Origin: Methanoregulaceae archaeon PtaB.Bin056
Lineage (GTDB): Archaea; Halobacteriota; Methanomicrobia; Methanomicrobiales; Methanospirillaceae
Direction of reading: 5' to 3'
Assembly: GCA_002067095.1 (NCBI GenBank)
Contig: MVQD01000035.1
Location: 34,483 to 98,482 of the forward strand
Length of the DNA stretch: 64,000 bases
The notes under the pieces are model-generated. The model did no database searches. It saw nothing but the letters and a program-made list of their open reading frames with translations, and was not told the origin of the DNA. The position numbers and the translations under genes were made by a program. Of this stretch, positions 44,925 through 52,950 are shown piece after piece. Position 1 is the first letter of the stretch. Each line of letters starts with the position of its first letter.

Positions 44925-45824
44925 TCAATTCCAGTCCCTGTTCTTCACCGTCCAGACCATCATGCAACTAATATTGCGGCGTTCAGGTTTGTATCTCCCG
45001 TCGATTGCAGCATCCCTGTAATAGTCCCGTATCTTCTGCTTCTGGCCGTCGGAAAGCTGCCGGTTCCGTCCAAAGCGTTCAATTGCCTTTTCTGCGGCCT
45101 CTGCCCAGCCCTGTTCCTCGTTCCTGCCCCAACCGCTGAATTTCAGCAGCGGGCGGACGCCCAGCGTGTAGAGATACATGAACGGATAGAGCATCCCGGG
45201 CCCGCCGTGAGCCCTGCCCCCGGGTCCGAACGCATGGCCTTTCCGCACCTCTTCACCGAGGATTTCAGAGATAGGGTGTCGGGCGCCTTCCTTTTCTTCT
45301 CCCATCCCGATGAAGCCGCTGTAATAACAGTACTTCCTTGAACAGGCCATCATCCGGTCAAACGTCTCGACATCTTTTATGGCAGGAGTGCTCGATGCAA
45401 TCACGAGATCGAATGTGTTCCGGAACCCGAGCTCGTCAATATCCGCTGACCACCACGAGCACTCGGCAGTATCTATGGCAAGCCCTTCCTCCCGGGCCGT
45501 CTCCTGGAGACGGGCAAGCATTGCTCCCGAAATATCCAGTGATGTAACCTTCGCCCCGGCGCGTGCCATCGGCAGCGACAGGGCGCCGGGACCGCAGCCG
45601 ATATCAAGTACCTTTGCCCCCTCGGGAGAGAACCCCGCTTCATTGAGGAGGGCGAAAAGTCCTGCCATCCGTTGATGCCGCCGCTCCCCGTCCATGCCCT
45701 TCCCGAAGTGGTCGGCCATCCCGTTCCACCGGGCGGCCTGCACCTCGTCCGTGACCGCTTCCCGGTTCCGCACCGAGGCCTTCCAGAAATCGACCCAGCA
45801 TTGAATGTTCTCGTCCTCTGGCAT
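44925..45824 (-). CDS. SAM-dependent methyltransferase, tandem copy 2
   Basis: A 299-residue paralogue of its neighbours. It has VLDIGCGPGALSLPMARAG (motif I, about 70-88), SLDISGAML and FDLVIASSTPAIKDVETFDRMMACSRKYC. The loop before YPFMYLYTLGVRP reads KGHAFGPGGRAHGGPG and has two His, fewer than in copy 3. It starts four bases after the stop of copy 1 and ends 15 bases before copy 3, so all three are one transcript. A role in methylating a small molecule or a metal ligand is possible but unproven. Confidence 0.85.
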   Translation of the reverse strand: MPEDENIQCWVDFWKASVRNREAVTDEVQAARWNGMADHFGKGMDGERRHQRMAGLFALLNEAGFSPEGAKVLDIGCGPGALSLPMARAGAKVTSLDISGAMLARLQETAREEGLAIDTAECSWWSADIDELGFRNTFDLVIASSTPAIKDVETFDRMMACSRKYCYYSGFIGMGEEKEGARHPISEILGEEVRKGHAFGPGGRAHGGPGMLYPFMYLYTLGVRPLLKFSGWGRNEEQGWAEAAEKAIERFGRNRQLSDGQKQKIRDYYRDAAIDGRYKPERRNISCMMVWTVKNRDWN

Positions 45825-45828
45825 GGTC

Positions 45829-46731
45829 TTATACCATCCCGCCGCGGGATTTCTTTACCTTCCAGACCATCATGCCGGTATACATCTCGGACTTCACGGT
45901 ATACCTGCCATCCTTTGCATTATCCCTGTAATATGCCAGGATCTTCTCACTGGTCGCGGCGTCGCAACTTCCATCGTGTTCGAGGAACCAGATCGCACGT
46001 TCTGCGGCTTCATTCCATTCCGTCTCCATCTTCCACCGGCTGTGGCCGAACCTGACGAGCGGGCGGTAGCCCAGTGCATAGAGATACAGGAACGGATATG
46101 CAATCCCGGGACCATGTCCCCGGGCGCCCTGCCGTCTCGTCCTGTCATCGGTCCTGTCGCCAAGGACCCTGCTGATATCCGCAATACCACCATGGGGCCC
46201 ACCGCCCAGGAAATGACTGTAATAGCAGTATTTTCTCGAACATGCCATCATCCGGTCGAAGGTCTCTGCATCCCGTACCCCCGGGGTCATGGATGCAAGC
46301 ACGAGATCGTACTTCCTCCGGAACCCCAGCTTGTCGATATCCGCCGTCCACCACGAACACTCGAGCGGATGGACTGACAATCTTTCTTCTTCTGCGTATT
46401 TTCTTAATTCCTCAAGCATACCGGATGCGATGTCGAGGGAGGTTACGTCTGCACCTGCCCGTGCGAGCGGGATGGAAAGCGTCCCCGGCCCGCAACCGAT
46501 GTCGAGGACACGTGCCCCGTCCGCCCTGAATCCCGCCTCTTCAAGGAGCCCGAGAATCTCGGAGGTCCTTTTTTTGCTTCTTTTTTCCCGGATGTGCCTG
46601 GCAAATTCTTCCGATCGTTTGCTCCACATCTCGGCCTGCCGGTCTTCCGACATCCCCTCATTCTTCCTTCCATGCGCCGTCGATGCTTTCCAGCAGTCGA
46701 CAAGGTTCTTGACATTCACGTTCTTTTGCAA
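45829..46731 (-). CDS. SAM-dependent methyltransferase, tandem copy 1
   Basis: A 300-residue member of the same family and first gene of the trio. It has VLDIGCGPGTLSIPLARAG (about 72-90), SLDIASGMLEEL, YDLVLASMTPGVRDAETFDRMMACSRKYC, YPFLYLYALGYRP and a final GMMVWKVKK. The start is supported by a TATA-like box about 40 bases upstream. The conserved Cys pair in MMACSRKYCYYS is shared by all three tandem copies but not by the methyltransferase at 36267-37142, which reads SARGVCYYSG. Three close copies side by side imply either successive methylation steps or diverged substrates. Confidence 0.85.
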   Translation of the reverse strand: MQKNVNVKNLVDCWKASTAHGRKNEGMSEDRQAEMWSKRSEEFARHIREKRSKKRTSEILGLLEEAGFRADGARVLDIGCGPGTLSIPLARAGADVTSLDIASGMLEELRKYAEEERLSVHPLECSWWTADIDKLGFRRKYDLVLASMTPGVRDAETFDRMMACSRKYCYYSHFLGGGPHGGIADISRVLGDRTDDRTRRQGARGHGPGIAYPFLYLYALGYRPLVRFGHSRWKMETEWNEAAERAIWFLEHDGSCDAATSEKILAYYRDNAKDGRYTVKSEMYTGMMVWKVKKSRGGMV

Positions 46732-46766
46732 TTTCTTCCCTCTTTAGAATGAAACTGAGCGAATCG

Positions 46767-46778
46767 CATATACATAAG
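46767..46778 (-). promoter_or_regulatory. TATA-like box of the methyltransferase trio
   Basis: CTTATGTATATG on the minus strand, about 36-47 bases before the ATG at 46731, with a T8 terminator of the preceding gene just upstream. This makes the trio a separate transcription unit. Confidence 0.45.
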
Positions 46779-46798
46779 GGTCATACGGTGTTCATTGC

Positions 46799-46807
46799 CA
46801 AAAAAAA
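46799..46807 (-). terminator. T-run terminator after exported FmdE-like gene 2
   Basis: Eight T in a row on the minus strand, about ten bases after the stop codon at 46818-46820. Confidence 0.5.
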
Positions 46808-46817
46808 GAGTTTTTAT

Positions 46818-47903
46818 CTATTTGCAGGTCGTACAGATAACCCCTATGACCTCGTAAGGATTCTTGGCCGGGTCTTTCAAGTCGGCAAGCATTGACTCAT
46901 TGACATCGAATTCCTCAAGTACGACGACATACTTTTCCGGCGTCTGGAGGTTCTCTATCATGTCCAGCACTTTCTTGGGTTTTTCACCCCAGGAGGGGCC
47001 AGTCCAGGTCGATTCATCGAACTTGAACCCAAGGAGGAGCGCGTGCCCCGACTTTGCCTTGCTGTCCCACCGGATGAAGATCCCCGCCGGCCTGGTTCCG
47101 TAGTATGCCGTCAGTCCGTCCTGGTCTTCCTGAGAAAGGTCGTAGATATAATGCCCGCCTTTGCCAGGGGTGAGATCCCAGAGGATCGGGAAGACATCGT
47201 CCTTGCACCACCTGGGACTGGAGATATACACGTAGGACATACCTCCGGTGATTGGCATCTTCTCTTCAACATACTTGGCGAGGATATAGCCGCTTGAAAC
47301 GCCGGGGCAGAAGTGGTCGTGGAGCATCACCGCCGACAGCATGTCATACGGTGCACCGTGCGCCCACGCATTGGCTATCGCAACGACCCCTGAATTACCG
47401 CCGAGATCCTTCATGGTCTTATTGCCGACCTCCGTGTCGGCGAGCATCTTCTCAAGGTCGCCGTTCACCACCACGTGCCTGGAGAACGTGTCGTAAAAAC
47501 GGACCTGCGAGACTTCGGCATTGCTCTTGGTATAGAACGATGTGTCCGGCTCGAGATAGACGCCCTTCCCGGTCTTCTTATCATAGAAATAGAACCAGAG
47601 CGGTTTCCATTCGGGGCGGTTGACCACCCAGAGCGTGTTGTCCCCATTCTGCAGGCCGCTTATCTTTGTGATGCCCGAGATCGCACGTTCGGTCGTCTGG
47701 CCGTCAACAATGGCCCGACCGGCGTTGGTCAGGACGACCACGTTGTAGTCACCATTTGTAAAACCCAGGTCGCTCATCGCGGTATATGCCGCTCGCTGCC
47801 CGATTTGCTCCATGCGGTTCCCGTCCGGCAATCCTGCCAGGACCGGAGCGCAGAGAAGGCACACGATCAGTATGCCGATTACCAGGGGGGTATGTTTTCC
47901 CAT
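46818..47903 (-). CDS. Exported FmdE-like protein, paralogue 2 (C-terminal CxxC)
   Basis: A 361-residue exported protein. The ATG at 47903 follows GGTGAT and begins the signal peptide (KHTPLVIGILIVCLLCAPVLAG); in-frame starts at 47915 and 47951 are less likely. Residues about 25-185 form a conserved domain of unknown function (RAAYTAMSDLGF, TTERAISGITKISGLQNGD, WKPLWFYFYDKKTGKG). The FmdE-like part starts at about 185 with NAWAHGAPYD and LHDHFCPGVSSGYILAKYVEE, the same motif as cytoplasmic FmdE. The C-terminus ends CTTC-K, a CxxC pair. Exported FmdE-like proteins suggest metal or ligand capture outside the membrane; this is inference. It is a tandem paralogue of the next gene. Confidence 0.8.
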   Translation of the reverse strand: MGKHTPLVIGILIVCLLCAPVLAGLPDGNRMEQIGQRAAYTAMSDLGFTNGDYNVVVLTNAGRAIVDGQTTERAISGITKISGLQNGDNTLWVVNRPEWKPLWFYFYDKKTGKGVYLEPDTSFYTKSNAEVSQVRFYDTFSRHVVVNGDLEKMLADTEVGNKTMKDLGGNSGVVAIANAWAHGAPYDMLSAVMLHDHFCPGVSSGYILAKYVEEKMPITGGMSYVYISSPRWCKDDVFPILWDLTPGKGGHYIYDLSQEDQDGLTAYYGTRPAGIFIRWDSKAKSGHALLLGFKFDESTWTGPSWGEKPKKVLDMIENLQTPEKYVVVLEEFDVNESMLADLKDPAKNPYEVIGVICTTCK

Positions 47904-47980
47904 TTCAATCACCATGTGAATTTTTCTGCCCGAACGGACCTGCGGCCCCATTATATCGGAACTGTTCCCGGGCAGTAGAG

Positions 47981-48011
47981 AAAGGGATTGGGGAGTTTCC
48001 CATCCCTTTTT
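47981..48011 (-). other. Hairpin between the two exported FmdE-like genes
   Basis: On the minus strand AAAGGGAT pairs with ATCCCTTT, and an inner GGGA/TCCC pair extends the stem. It starts two bases after the stop codon at 48013-48015. No long T-run follows, so it may be a weak terminator or an attenuator that lowers expression of the second gene. Confidence 0.45.
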
Positions 48012-48012
48012 T

Positions 48013-49092
48013 TCAGAGGTTTGCGATTACCGAGTACGGGTTCGCCGCACTCTTAAGTTCGGAGAGTGTCTCTTGATCGATTGTGAACGTCTTGAGCGTA
48101 CTGACACTCAGCTCCGGCTTATCGATGGTTGCCATCGACATGACGACGCGATACGGCTTTGCTGCCCACTCAGGGACGTTATTCTCAGCCGTCGAAGCCT
48201 GGGTGACAGATCCGAACACGATACCGGTGCCTGACTTTGCCCTGCTGTCCCAGCGGACGAAGATTCCCCGCGGGCTGGACCCGTATTCCTCCTTCAGGGC
48301 TGCGGTCTCGTTTTCGGAGAGGGAATGGACGATCGCCCCGCCCTTTCCCGGCGTCATGTCCCAGAGGACCGGGTATGCGTCCTCCTTGCAGGAGGTCGAG
48401 GTGGTTATGTAGGTATAGGACTGGGCGCTGTTTTCGATCGGCAAGACTTTCTCCACGTACTTGATGGGGAAGTAACCGCCGAGCAACCCCGGACAGAGGT
48501 GGTTGTGGAGCATGGCCGCAGCCATGAGGTCGTACGGCGCCCCGTGGGCCCATGCGTTCGTGATCGAGATGATTGAGTTCGATTCTCCTCCAAGCGCATC
48601 CCTGGTCTGGTTGCCGACATCGGAATCGGCGATAATCTTCAGCAGGTCGCCGATCACGAGAGCCCTCGTCGAGAACGTATCGTCGAACGAGACCTGCGAG
48701 AATTCTGCCTTGCTCATGGTGTAAACCGCCGTATCAGGCTCGAGGAACAACCCCTTCCCCGTATACTTGTTGTAGAAGTAGAACCAGAGCGGCTTCCACT
48801 CGGCACGGTTCACCGTCCAGAGCGTGCTGTCCCCGTTCTGGAGACCGCTGATCTTCGTAATCCCTGAAATCGCCCGCTCGGTCGTCTGGCCGTTTACAAC
48901 GGCCCGACCGGCGTTGGTCAGCACCATGACGCCCGGGTCTCCTTTTGAGAACTGCAACTCGCTCAACGCGGTGTATGCCGCCCGCTGCCCGATCTCTTCC
49001 ATGCGGTTCGCGTCCGGTAGTGATGCCAGCGCGGGGGCGCAGAGGAGGGCGGCGATCAGGAGGGCGAATAAAAATTTTTGATGGGTGTTCAT
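48013..49092 (-). CDS. Exported FmdE-like protein, paralogue 1
   Basis: A 359-residue paralogue of the protein at 46818-47903. It has a signal peptide (FLFALLIAALLCAPALAS), the same N-terminal domain (RAAYTALSELQF, TTERAISGITKISGLQNGD, WKPLWFYFYNKYTGKG), and the FmdE-like motif LHNHLCPGLLGGYFPIKYVE at about 200-220. It lacks the C-terminal CxxC of its paralogue and ends SVIANL. AGGAGAAG precedes the ATG. The gap to the upstream pilin gene is only 35 bases with no visible terminator, so it may be read from the pilin transcript. Confidence 0.8.
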   Translation of the reverse strand: MNTHQKFLFALLIAALLCAPALASLPDANRMEEIGQRAAYTALSELQFSKGDPGVMVLTNAGRAVVNGQTTERAISGITKISGLQNGDSTLWTVNRAEWKPLWFYFYNKYTGKGLFLEPDTAVYTMSKAEFSQVSFDDTFSTRALVIGDLLKIIADSDVGNQTRDALGGESNSIISITNAWAHGAPYDLMAAAMLHNHLCPGLLGGYFPIKYVEKVLPIENSAQSYTYITTSTSCKEDAYPVLWDMTPGKGGAIVHSLSENETAALKEEYGSSPRGIFVRWDSRAKSGTGIVFGSVTQASTAENNVPEWAAKPYRVVMSMATIDKPELSVSTLKTFTIDQETLSELKSAANPYSVIANL

Positions 49093-49127
49093 CCTTCACT
49101 TCTCCTGTGAGTGCAAGCAATGACCCA

Positions 49128-49796
49128 TCACGGCTCGATGACCATCGGTGAAGATGAGATTATCTTGCCGTCAGTCGTGAGGATCTCAAGGTAGGCCGTC
49201 TTCCCGACATTGATCTGGTTGTTCAGGCTCGTAGTATAACATCGCATGCCCGTACCGTTAGTAGTCCCCATTCCCCCGTGGACAACCGGGTTGTAACAGG
49301 GTGGCCAGTCAGTACTGCTCTGCATAATCCCACTGTTCTGGAGATCCGTTCCACCCAGGACATACATGGACTGGCCGGGAACCCACGAAGTAACTCCGAG
49401 TGTACCATCAGCGTTACGCCAGTATGCTAGATCTGTGGTGTTAAAGTACGATGAATATGAACTGGAGATTGCTTTCGTACCGCTCGTGATGCATGATACG
49501 TTCACAATTCTTGCACCCAGTTCACTTTGTGCGACACCGAACTGATCCGATGGGCGGATAATGACTCTCAGGGAAGTCGTGTCCAGGCTGTCTCCTCCCA
49601 TGTGGGTCATCGTCAGGCCGTTGTACTGGCTGTACTTGCCGACGATGGATGCCTGCGGTGCCTTCTTCTCGGTCTGCATGAGACCTCCGGCAAAGGCGCT
49701 GACGAGTGCTGCGATGATGATGACCACGACGAGCATCAGCATCACCCCGACAACCGGGGATACTGCGTGCTCTCTGGAAATTCTTTCCTGTGTCAT
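49128..49796 (-). CDS. Archaeal type IV pilin-like protein, type A (pilin 7)
   Basis: A 222-residue protein starting at ATG 49796. It has a short charged leader (TQERISREH), then the DUF1628-type pilin segment AVSPVVGVMLMLVVVIIIAAL and AFAGG. The leader is cut by a prepilin peptidase just before the hydrophobic stretch, which then packs into the filament. The exposed part is short and beta-rich (QYNGLTMTHMGGDSLDTTSLRVII). The HMGGD/HAGGD block is shared with the pilins at 50703, 52379 and (as HKGGD) 53989: type A. It is the last pilin of a four-gene run and ends 35 bases before an exported FmdE-like gene. Confidence 0.85.
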   Translation of the reverse strand: MTQERISREHAVSPVVGVMLMLVVVIIIAALVSAFAGGLMQTEKKAPQASIVGKYSQYNGLTMTHMGGDSLDTTSLRVIIRPSDQFGVAQSELGARIVNVSCITSGTKAISSSYSSYFNTTDLAYWRNADGTLGVTSWVPGQSMYVLGGTDLQNSGIMQSSTDWPPCYNPVVHGGMGTTNGTGMRCYTTSLNNQINVGKTAYLEILTTDGKIISSSPMVIEP

Positions 49797-49800
49797 TGTC

Positions 49801-50697
49801 TTATCCCTCCACGACAACGTCCTTCTGCCATATCGTCCTGCCGCTGGGGATGTGGATGAGACTCACTTTGACAATATCCCCGACGCGGAGCTTCTCCCAT
49901 CCCACTCCCAGGACCGCGGTCATCGGGTCGATTGTCCCATACGTAGCATAGTTCGCGTCTATAATGGCGATGGGAGCGGAAGTAGTACTTTTTCCTATTC
50001 CGAGGTCAATGTCGGGCAGCGTCGTCACTTTCGGGTAATAAAATTCTCCACACCCGGAAGGCTCCTCTGTCCCCTCTGTATACTTATACCGTGTGTTATT
50101 CACCCCATAGCCAACGGTATAGGAGGTCGTTCCCATTCCACCACCTGACGGACGTGCGGTCTCACCATACGGTTGGGCCCACATCACGGTCCCGACTGCA
50201 AGGTCGTAATAGCCGAACATGTATTGCTTATCACTATATCTCATCTTTGTTTGCCCACTGGAGCCACCTGAATCACCAAGTCCCGGACCCATTCCAAGCG
50301 GTGCCACAAATCCATAATTAGCTCTATTAGAACATGCTTGACTAGGGGAGGCGTGTATAATGCCATTCCCCTGGAACGGGATGCAGGTTGCCCCTCCCGA
50401 AGATATCGCTCCGGTTGAATTCCTGATGGTCCATTTTGTCGCCAGTTTCAGGTCGCTCGTCGGAATCGCCCGTTCGACACTCAGCACGCGTGCGGAAAAA
50501 TAGCTTCCGACCCACGAACCGCTGTTCTTGATATGCACGTCCATCGAGAGGGTGGGCGTCTTTTCCTGGTCACCCAGAAGTCCACCCGCAAACCCGCTCA
50601 CCACCGCCGCGATGATAACAACGACAATGAGCATCAGCATCACCCCGATGACCGGTGAGACTGCATGGTCTGTCAATTCTCTGATATGGATATTCAT
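49801..50697 (-). CDS. Archaeal type IV pilin-like protein, type B (pilin 6)
   Basis: A 298-residue pilin-like protein starting at ATG 50697. It has a DUF1628-type N-terminus (HAVSPVIGVMLMLIVVVIIAAVVSGFAGGLL) and a large exposed part. Blocks TLSMDVHIKNSGSWVGSYF, IPTSDLKL, LRVGDIVKVSLIHIPSGRTIWQK and a final VEG are shared with the pilin at 51319 (type B). The gene alternates with type A genes on both sides, with gaps of four and five bases, so it is one tight operon. Confidence 0.85.
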   Translation of the reverse strand: MNIHIRELTDHAVSPVIGVMLMLIVVVIIAAVVSGFAGGLLGDQEKTPTLSMDVHIKNSGSWVGSYFSARVLSVERAIPTSDLKLATKWTIRNSTGAISSGGATCIPFQGNGIIHASPSQACSNRANYGFVAPLGMGPGLGDSGGSSGQTKMRYSDKQYMFGYYDLAVGTVMWAQPYGETARPSGGGMGTTSYTVGYGVNNTRYKYTEGTEEPSGCGEFYYPKVTTLPDIDLGIGKSTTSAPIAIIDANYATYGTIDPMTAVLGVGWEKLRVGDIVKVSLIHIPSGRTIWQKDVVVEG

Positions 50698-50702
50698 CCT
50701 CC

Positions 50703-51311
50703 TCACCCCTTCACCTTCACGTTCGTGAGAGCAATCAGGTTCCCGTTCCTGTCACCGACGGAAACGACAAACTCCTTGCCGATATTGTTTGCATTCTTGA
50801 TACAGAGCCCCCAATGGGAAGTCTCTGTCCCGGCGTAGGACGAACTCCCGGACACGTAGTCCGACGGCGCAATATTAGGCTGCAACACATCACATTCACA
50901 GTCAGATGCGCTGATCGTGAGAGTGTCCCCCGAAATTAATGCCGTCCTGTTGAACGCACCGGTACTGGTCTTGATCGGGTTTCCTGACTTATCCTTCATG
51001 ATCGCCATGTCGAGCACCTGTTTTGTGCTCTGCTCCACGTTCGGCCCGAATGTCGGACCATCCCAGATCACGACCTCGAGATCGTTCATTGGCAGCGGAT
51101 CTCCTCCTGCGTGCCGGATCTCCATACCGCTCGTGATGCTGAATTCTGCCTGGATGGCCGCCTGCGGGACCTTCTTCTGCCCGCCCGCAATCCCTCCTGC
51201 AAACGCGCTCACGACTGCGGCGATGATGATGACCACGACGAGCATCAGCATCACCCCCACCACCGGGGAGACCGCCTGTTCCCTGTCTCTTTTTTGATCT
51301 TCTCGTGTCAT
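50703..51311 (-). CDS. Archaeal type IV pilin-like protein, type A (pilin 5)
   Basis: A 202-residue pilin-like protein. A charged leader (TREDQKRDREQ) is followed by AVSPVVGVMLMLVVVIIIAAV and AFAGG. The exposed part has MEIRHAGGDPLPMNDLEVVIWDG, the type A block also seen in pilin 7. Two Cys in ASDCECDVLQ and one more near 170 could form a disulfide. It is the type A partner of pilin 4 in a B-A-B-A run. Confidence 0.85.
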   Translation of the reverse strand: MTREDQKRDREQAVSPVVGVMLMLVVVIIIAAVVSAFAGGIAGGQKKVPQAAIQAEFSITSGMEIRHAGGDPLPMNDLEVVIWDGPTFGPNVEQSTKQVLDMAIMKDKSGNPIKTSTGAFNRTALISGDTLTISASDCECDVLQPNIAPSDYVSGSSSYAGTETSHWGLCIKNANNIGKEFVVSVGDRNGNLIALTNVKVKG

Positions 51312-51318
51312 TTTCCCA

Positions 51319-52080
51319 TCACCCCGTCACCATGACTTCCTTTTGCAGCAGTACCTTCGCCGTCGGGACATGGATGAGAGAGACGGATACCGAATCTCCC
51401 GGCCGGAGTTCATTCCACCTCTTCCCCAATATCGTTTGTGCGGGGTCGGTAAGACCTGTTAAAGGATCCGAAGTCACGTAGGAAGCGGTGTAATTAAATA
51501 ATGACGTGACTCCATACCCCTCTGCGGCACTCCCACCGCTCACCCCATTTATCGCATCGGGATCACTGGTATCGACACCCGCGGGAATCGCTGCAAGCCC
51601 GGTACCCTGGACGAGCGTGTAATTGCCGAAGTGCTGATTCGGAGAATAGGGCTCAGTGAGTTTCTGGGGATACGTTTCGTCAACACCCGAACCAAATCCA
51701 ATGGGGGGGTTGTAGGTCCCGTAAATCTGACCGTAATAGGGATTAATCAGCAGCTGTCCGGTTACAAAACCTCCGCCGGCGATGACGGTCCCGTCACTTG
51801 CTCTTTTCATCCAGGTGGTCTCAATTTTCAGGTCCTCTGTCGGTATGGGATCACTGACACCCGTCACAGTGGCATAAAATCCGCTGCCGACCCACGTTCC
51901 CGTGTTTGCAATCTTGACATCCATTGCAATCGTGGGGGCCTTGGGAGTGTTTCCGACCAGGTTGCCGGCATACCCACTCACCACTGCCGCAATGATGATG
52001 GTGACGATAAGCATCAGCATCACCCCGACGACGGGTGAGACCCCTTCTTCTCTCTCTTCATAACCGATTCGCAAATGCAT
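51319..52080 (-). CDS. Archaeal type IV pilin-like protein, type B (pilin 4)
   Basis: A 253-residue pilin-like protein. ATG 52080 is preferred since it leaves a normal short leader (HLRIGYEEREE) before GVSPVVGVMLMLIVTIIIAAV. Exposed blocks TIAMDVKIANTGTWVGSGF, IPTEDLKI, LRPGDSVSVSLIHVPTAKVLLQK and final VTG match pilin 6. It is the first gene of the four-pilin operon, whose TATA-like box lies at 52141-52155. Confidence 0.85.
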   Translation of the reverse strand: MHLRIGYEEREEGVSPVVGVMLMLIVTIIIAAVVSGYAGNLVGNTPKAPTIAMDVKIANTGTWVGSGFYATVTGVSDPIPTEDLKIETTWMKRASDGTVIAGGGFVTGQLLINPYYGQIYGTYNPPIGFGSGVDETYPQKLTEPYSPNQHFGNYTLVQGTGLAAIPAGVDTSDPDAINGVSGGSAAEGYGVTSLFNYTASYVTSDPLTGLTDPAQTILGKRWNELRPGDSVSVSLIHVPTAKVLLQKEVMVTG

Positions 52081-52140
52081 AGCGCATACTCCAGACACGT
52101 AGATCCTTGCTACAGTGTAAATAATCAGTAGCAAATAGTA

Positions 52141-52155
52141 CTATATATTTTTTTA
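52141..52155 (-). promoter_or_regulatory. TATA-like box of the four-pilin operon
   Basis: On the minus strand AAAAAATATATAG, about 60-75 bases before the ATG at 52080. The whole region 52081-52378 is gene-free and very AT-rich between 52135 and 52280. Confidence 0.5.
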
Positions 52156-52378
52156 TTTTAGTGCGTGGCTTTGTAAAAACAATAATATTTTGTTTATTTT
52201 ATCAAATCAATTAAAATTTAATATATCGGTATTAAATTATTTAAAAAAAAGTTTATTCAAATATAATCTATATATTACAACATCTTCACGTGAAGGACAT
52301 GGTTCAGATCCTGTCACTTGAAAAAACGAGAGGAAAATATGGGGGGATCTCTCCAATTACGCCACCGCATCCTCTCTC

Positions 52379-52903
52379 TTACAACGTCAAGCTTCCCCGG
52401 GCAAGGATCCCTCCGCTGCTGCGCGATATGATGGTCCAGGTGAGGATTTTATCGTGCTCGATGGTGATTGGCGAACCGTCCTTGATTTGGAATTTAATAT
52501 TCGAGGAATTTCCTCCTCCCTTCAGCACAATCGTGTCCCCGGCGCGGATGAGATCTCCCGGAGTTCCCTTCCGGCTTAAATTATTCCCCTCGAAATCCCT
52601 GTCAATCGTGTCGTTCGTGATGCTGATTCGCGAGTCCTTCTGGTCGAGGTCGATCCGGAGGTCCTCGAGGCTCAATGCATCGCCGCCCATGTGATCGAAA
52701 TAGATGCTTACGTTGTCCACGGATGCGGTAAATGTCACCTGCTGGGGCTTCTCCTTTGTCCCGATCATCCCGCTTGAAAACGCACCCACCACCGCGGCGA
52801 TGATGACTGTCACGACGAGCATCAGCATGACTCCTACGACGGCAGATACGGCTTCATCTCTCTTCGCCGGCTTATTTCGGTTTTTTCTCCCTCTTAATCT
52901 CAT
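52379..52903 (-). CDS. Archaeal type IV pilin-like protein, type A (pilin 3)
   Basis: A 174-residue pilin-like protein with a strongly basic leader (RLRGRKNRNKPAKRDE) before AVSAVVGVMLMLVVTVIIAAV and AFSSG. The exposed part has VSIYFDHMGGDALSLEDLRIDLDQKD, the type A block, and ends ILARGSLTL. It has its own promoter (TATA-like box 52938-52950) and stands alone between the four-pilin operon and the two pilin genes behind gspF. Confidence 0.85.
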   Translation of the reverse strand: MRLRGRKNRNKPAKRDEAVSAVVGVMLMLVVTVIIAAVVGAFSSGMIGTKEKPQQVTFTASVDNVSIYFDHMGGDALSLEDLRIDLDQKDSRISITNDTIDRDFEGNNLSRKGTPGDLIRAGDTIVLKGGGNSSNIKFQIKDGSPITIEHDKILTWTIISRSSGGILARGSLTL

Positions 52904-52937
52904 GGTAACACCAGTTTTTACCTATGTCTTACTATTT

Positions 52938-52950
52938 CATAATATATTCG
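52938..52950 (-). promoter_or_regulatory. TATA-like box of pilin 3
   Basis: CGAATATATTATG on the minus strand, about 35-47 bases before the ATG at 52903. The rest of the 252-base gap up to 53155 shows no gene. Confidence 0.45.
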
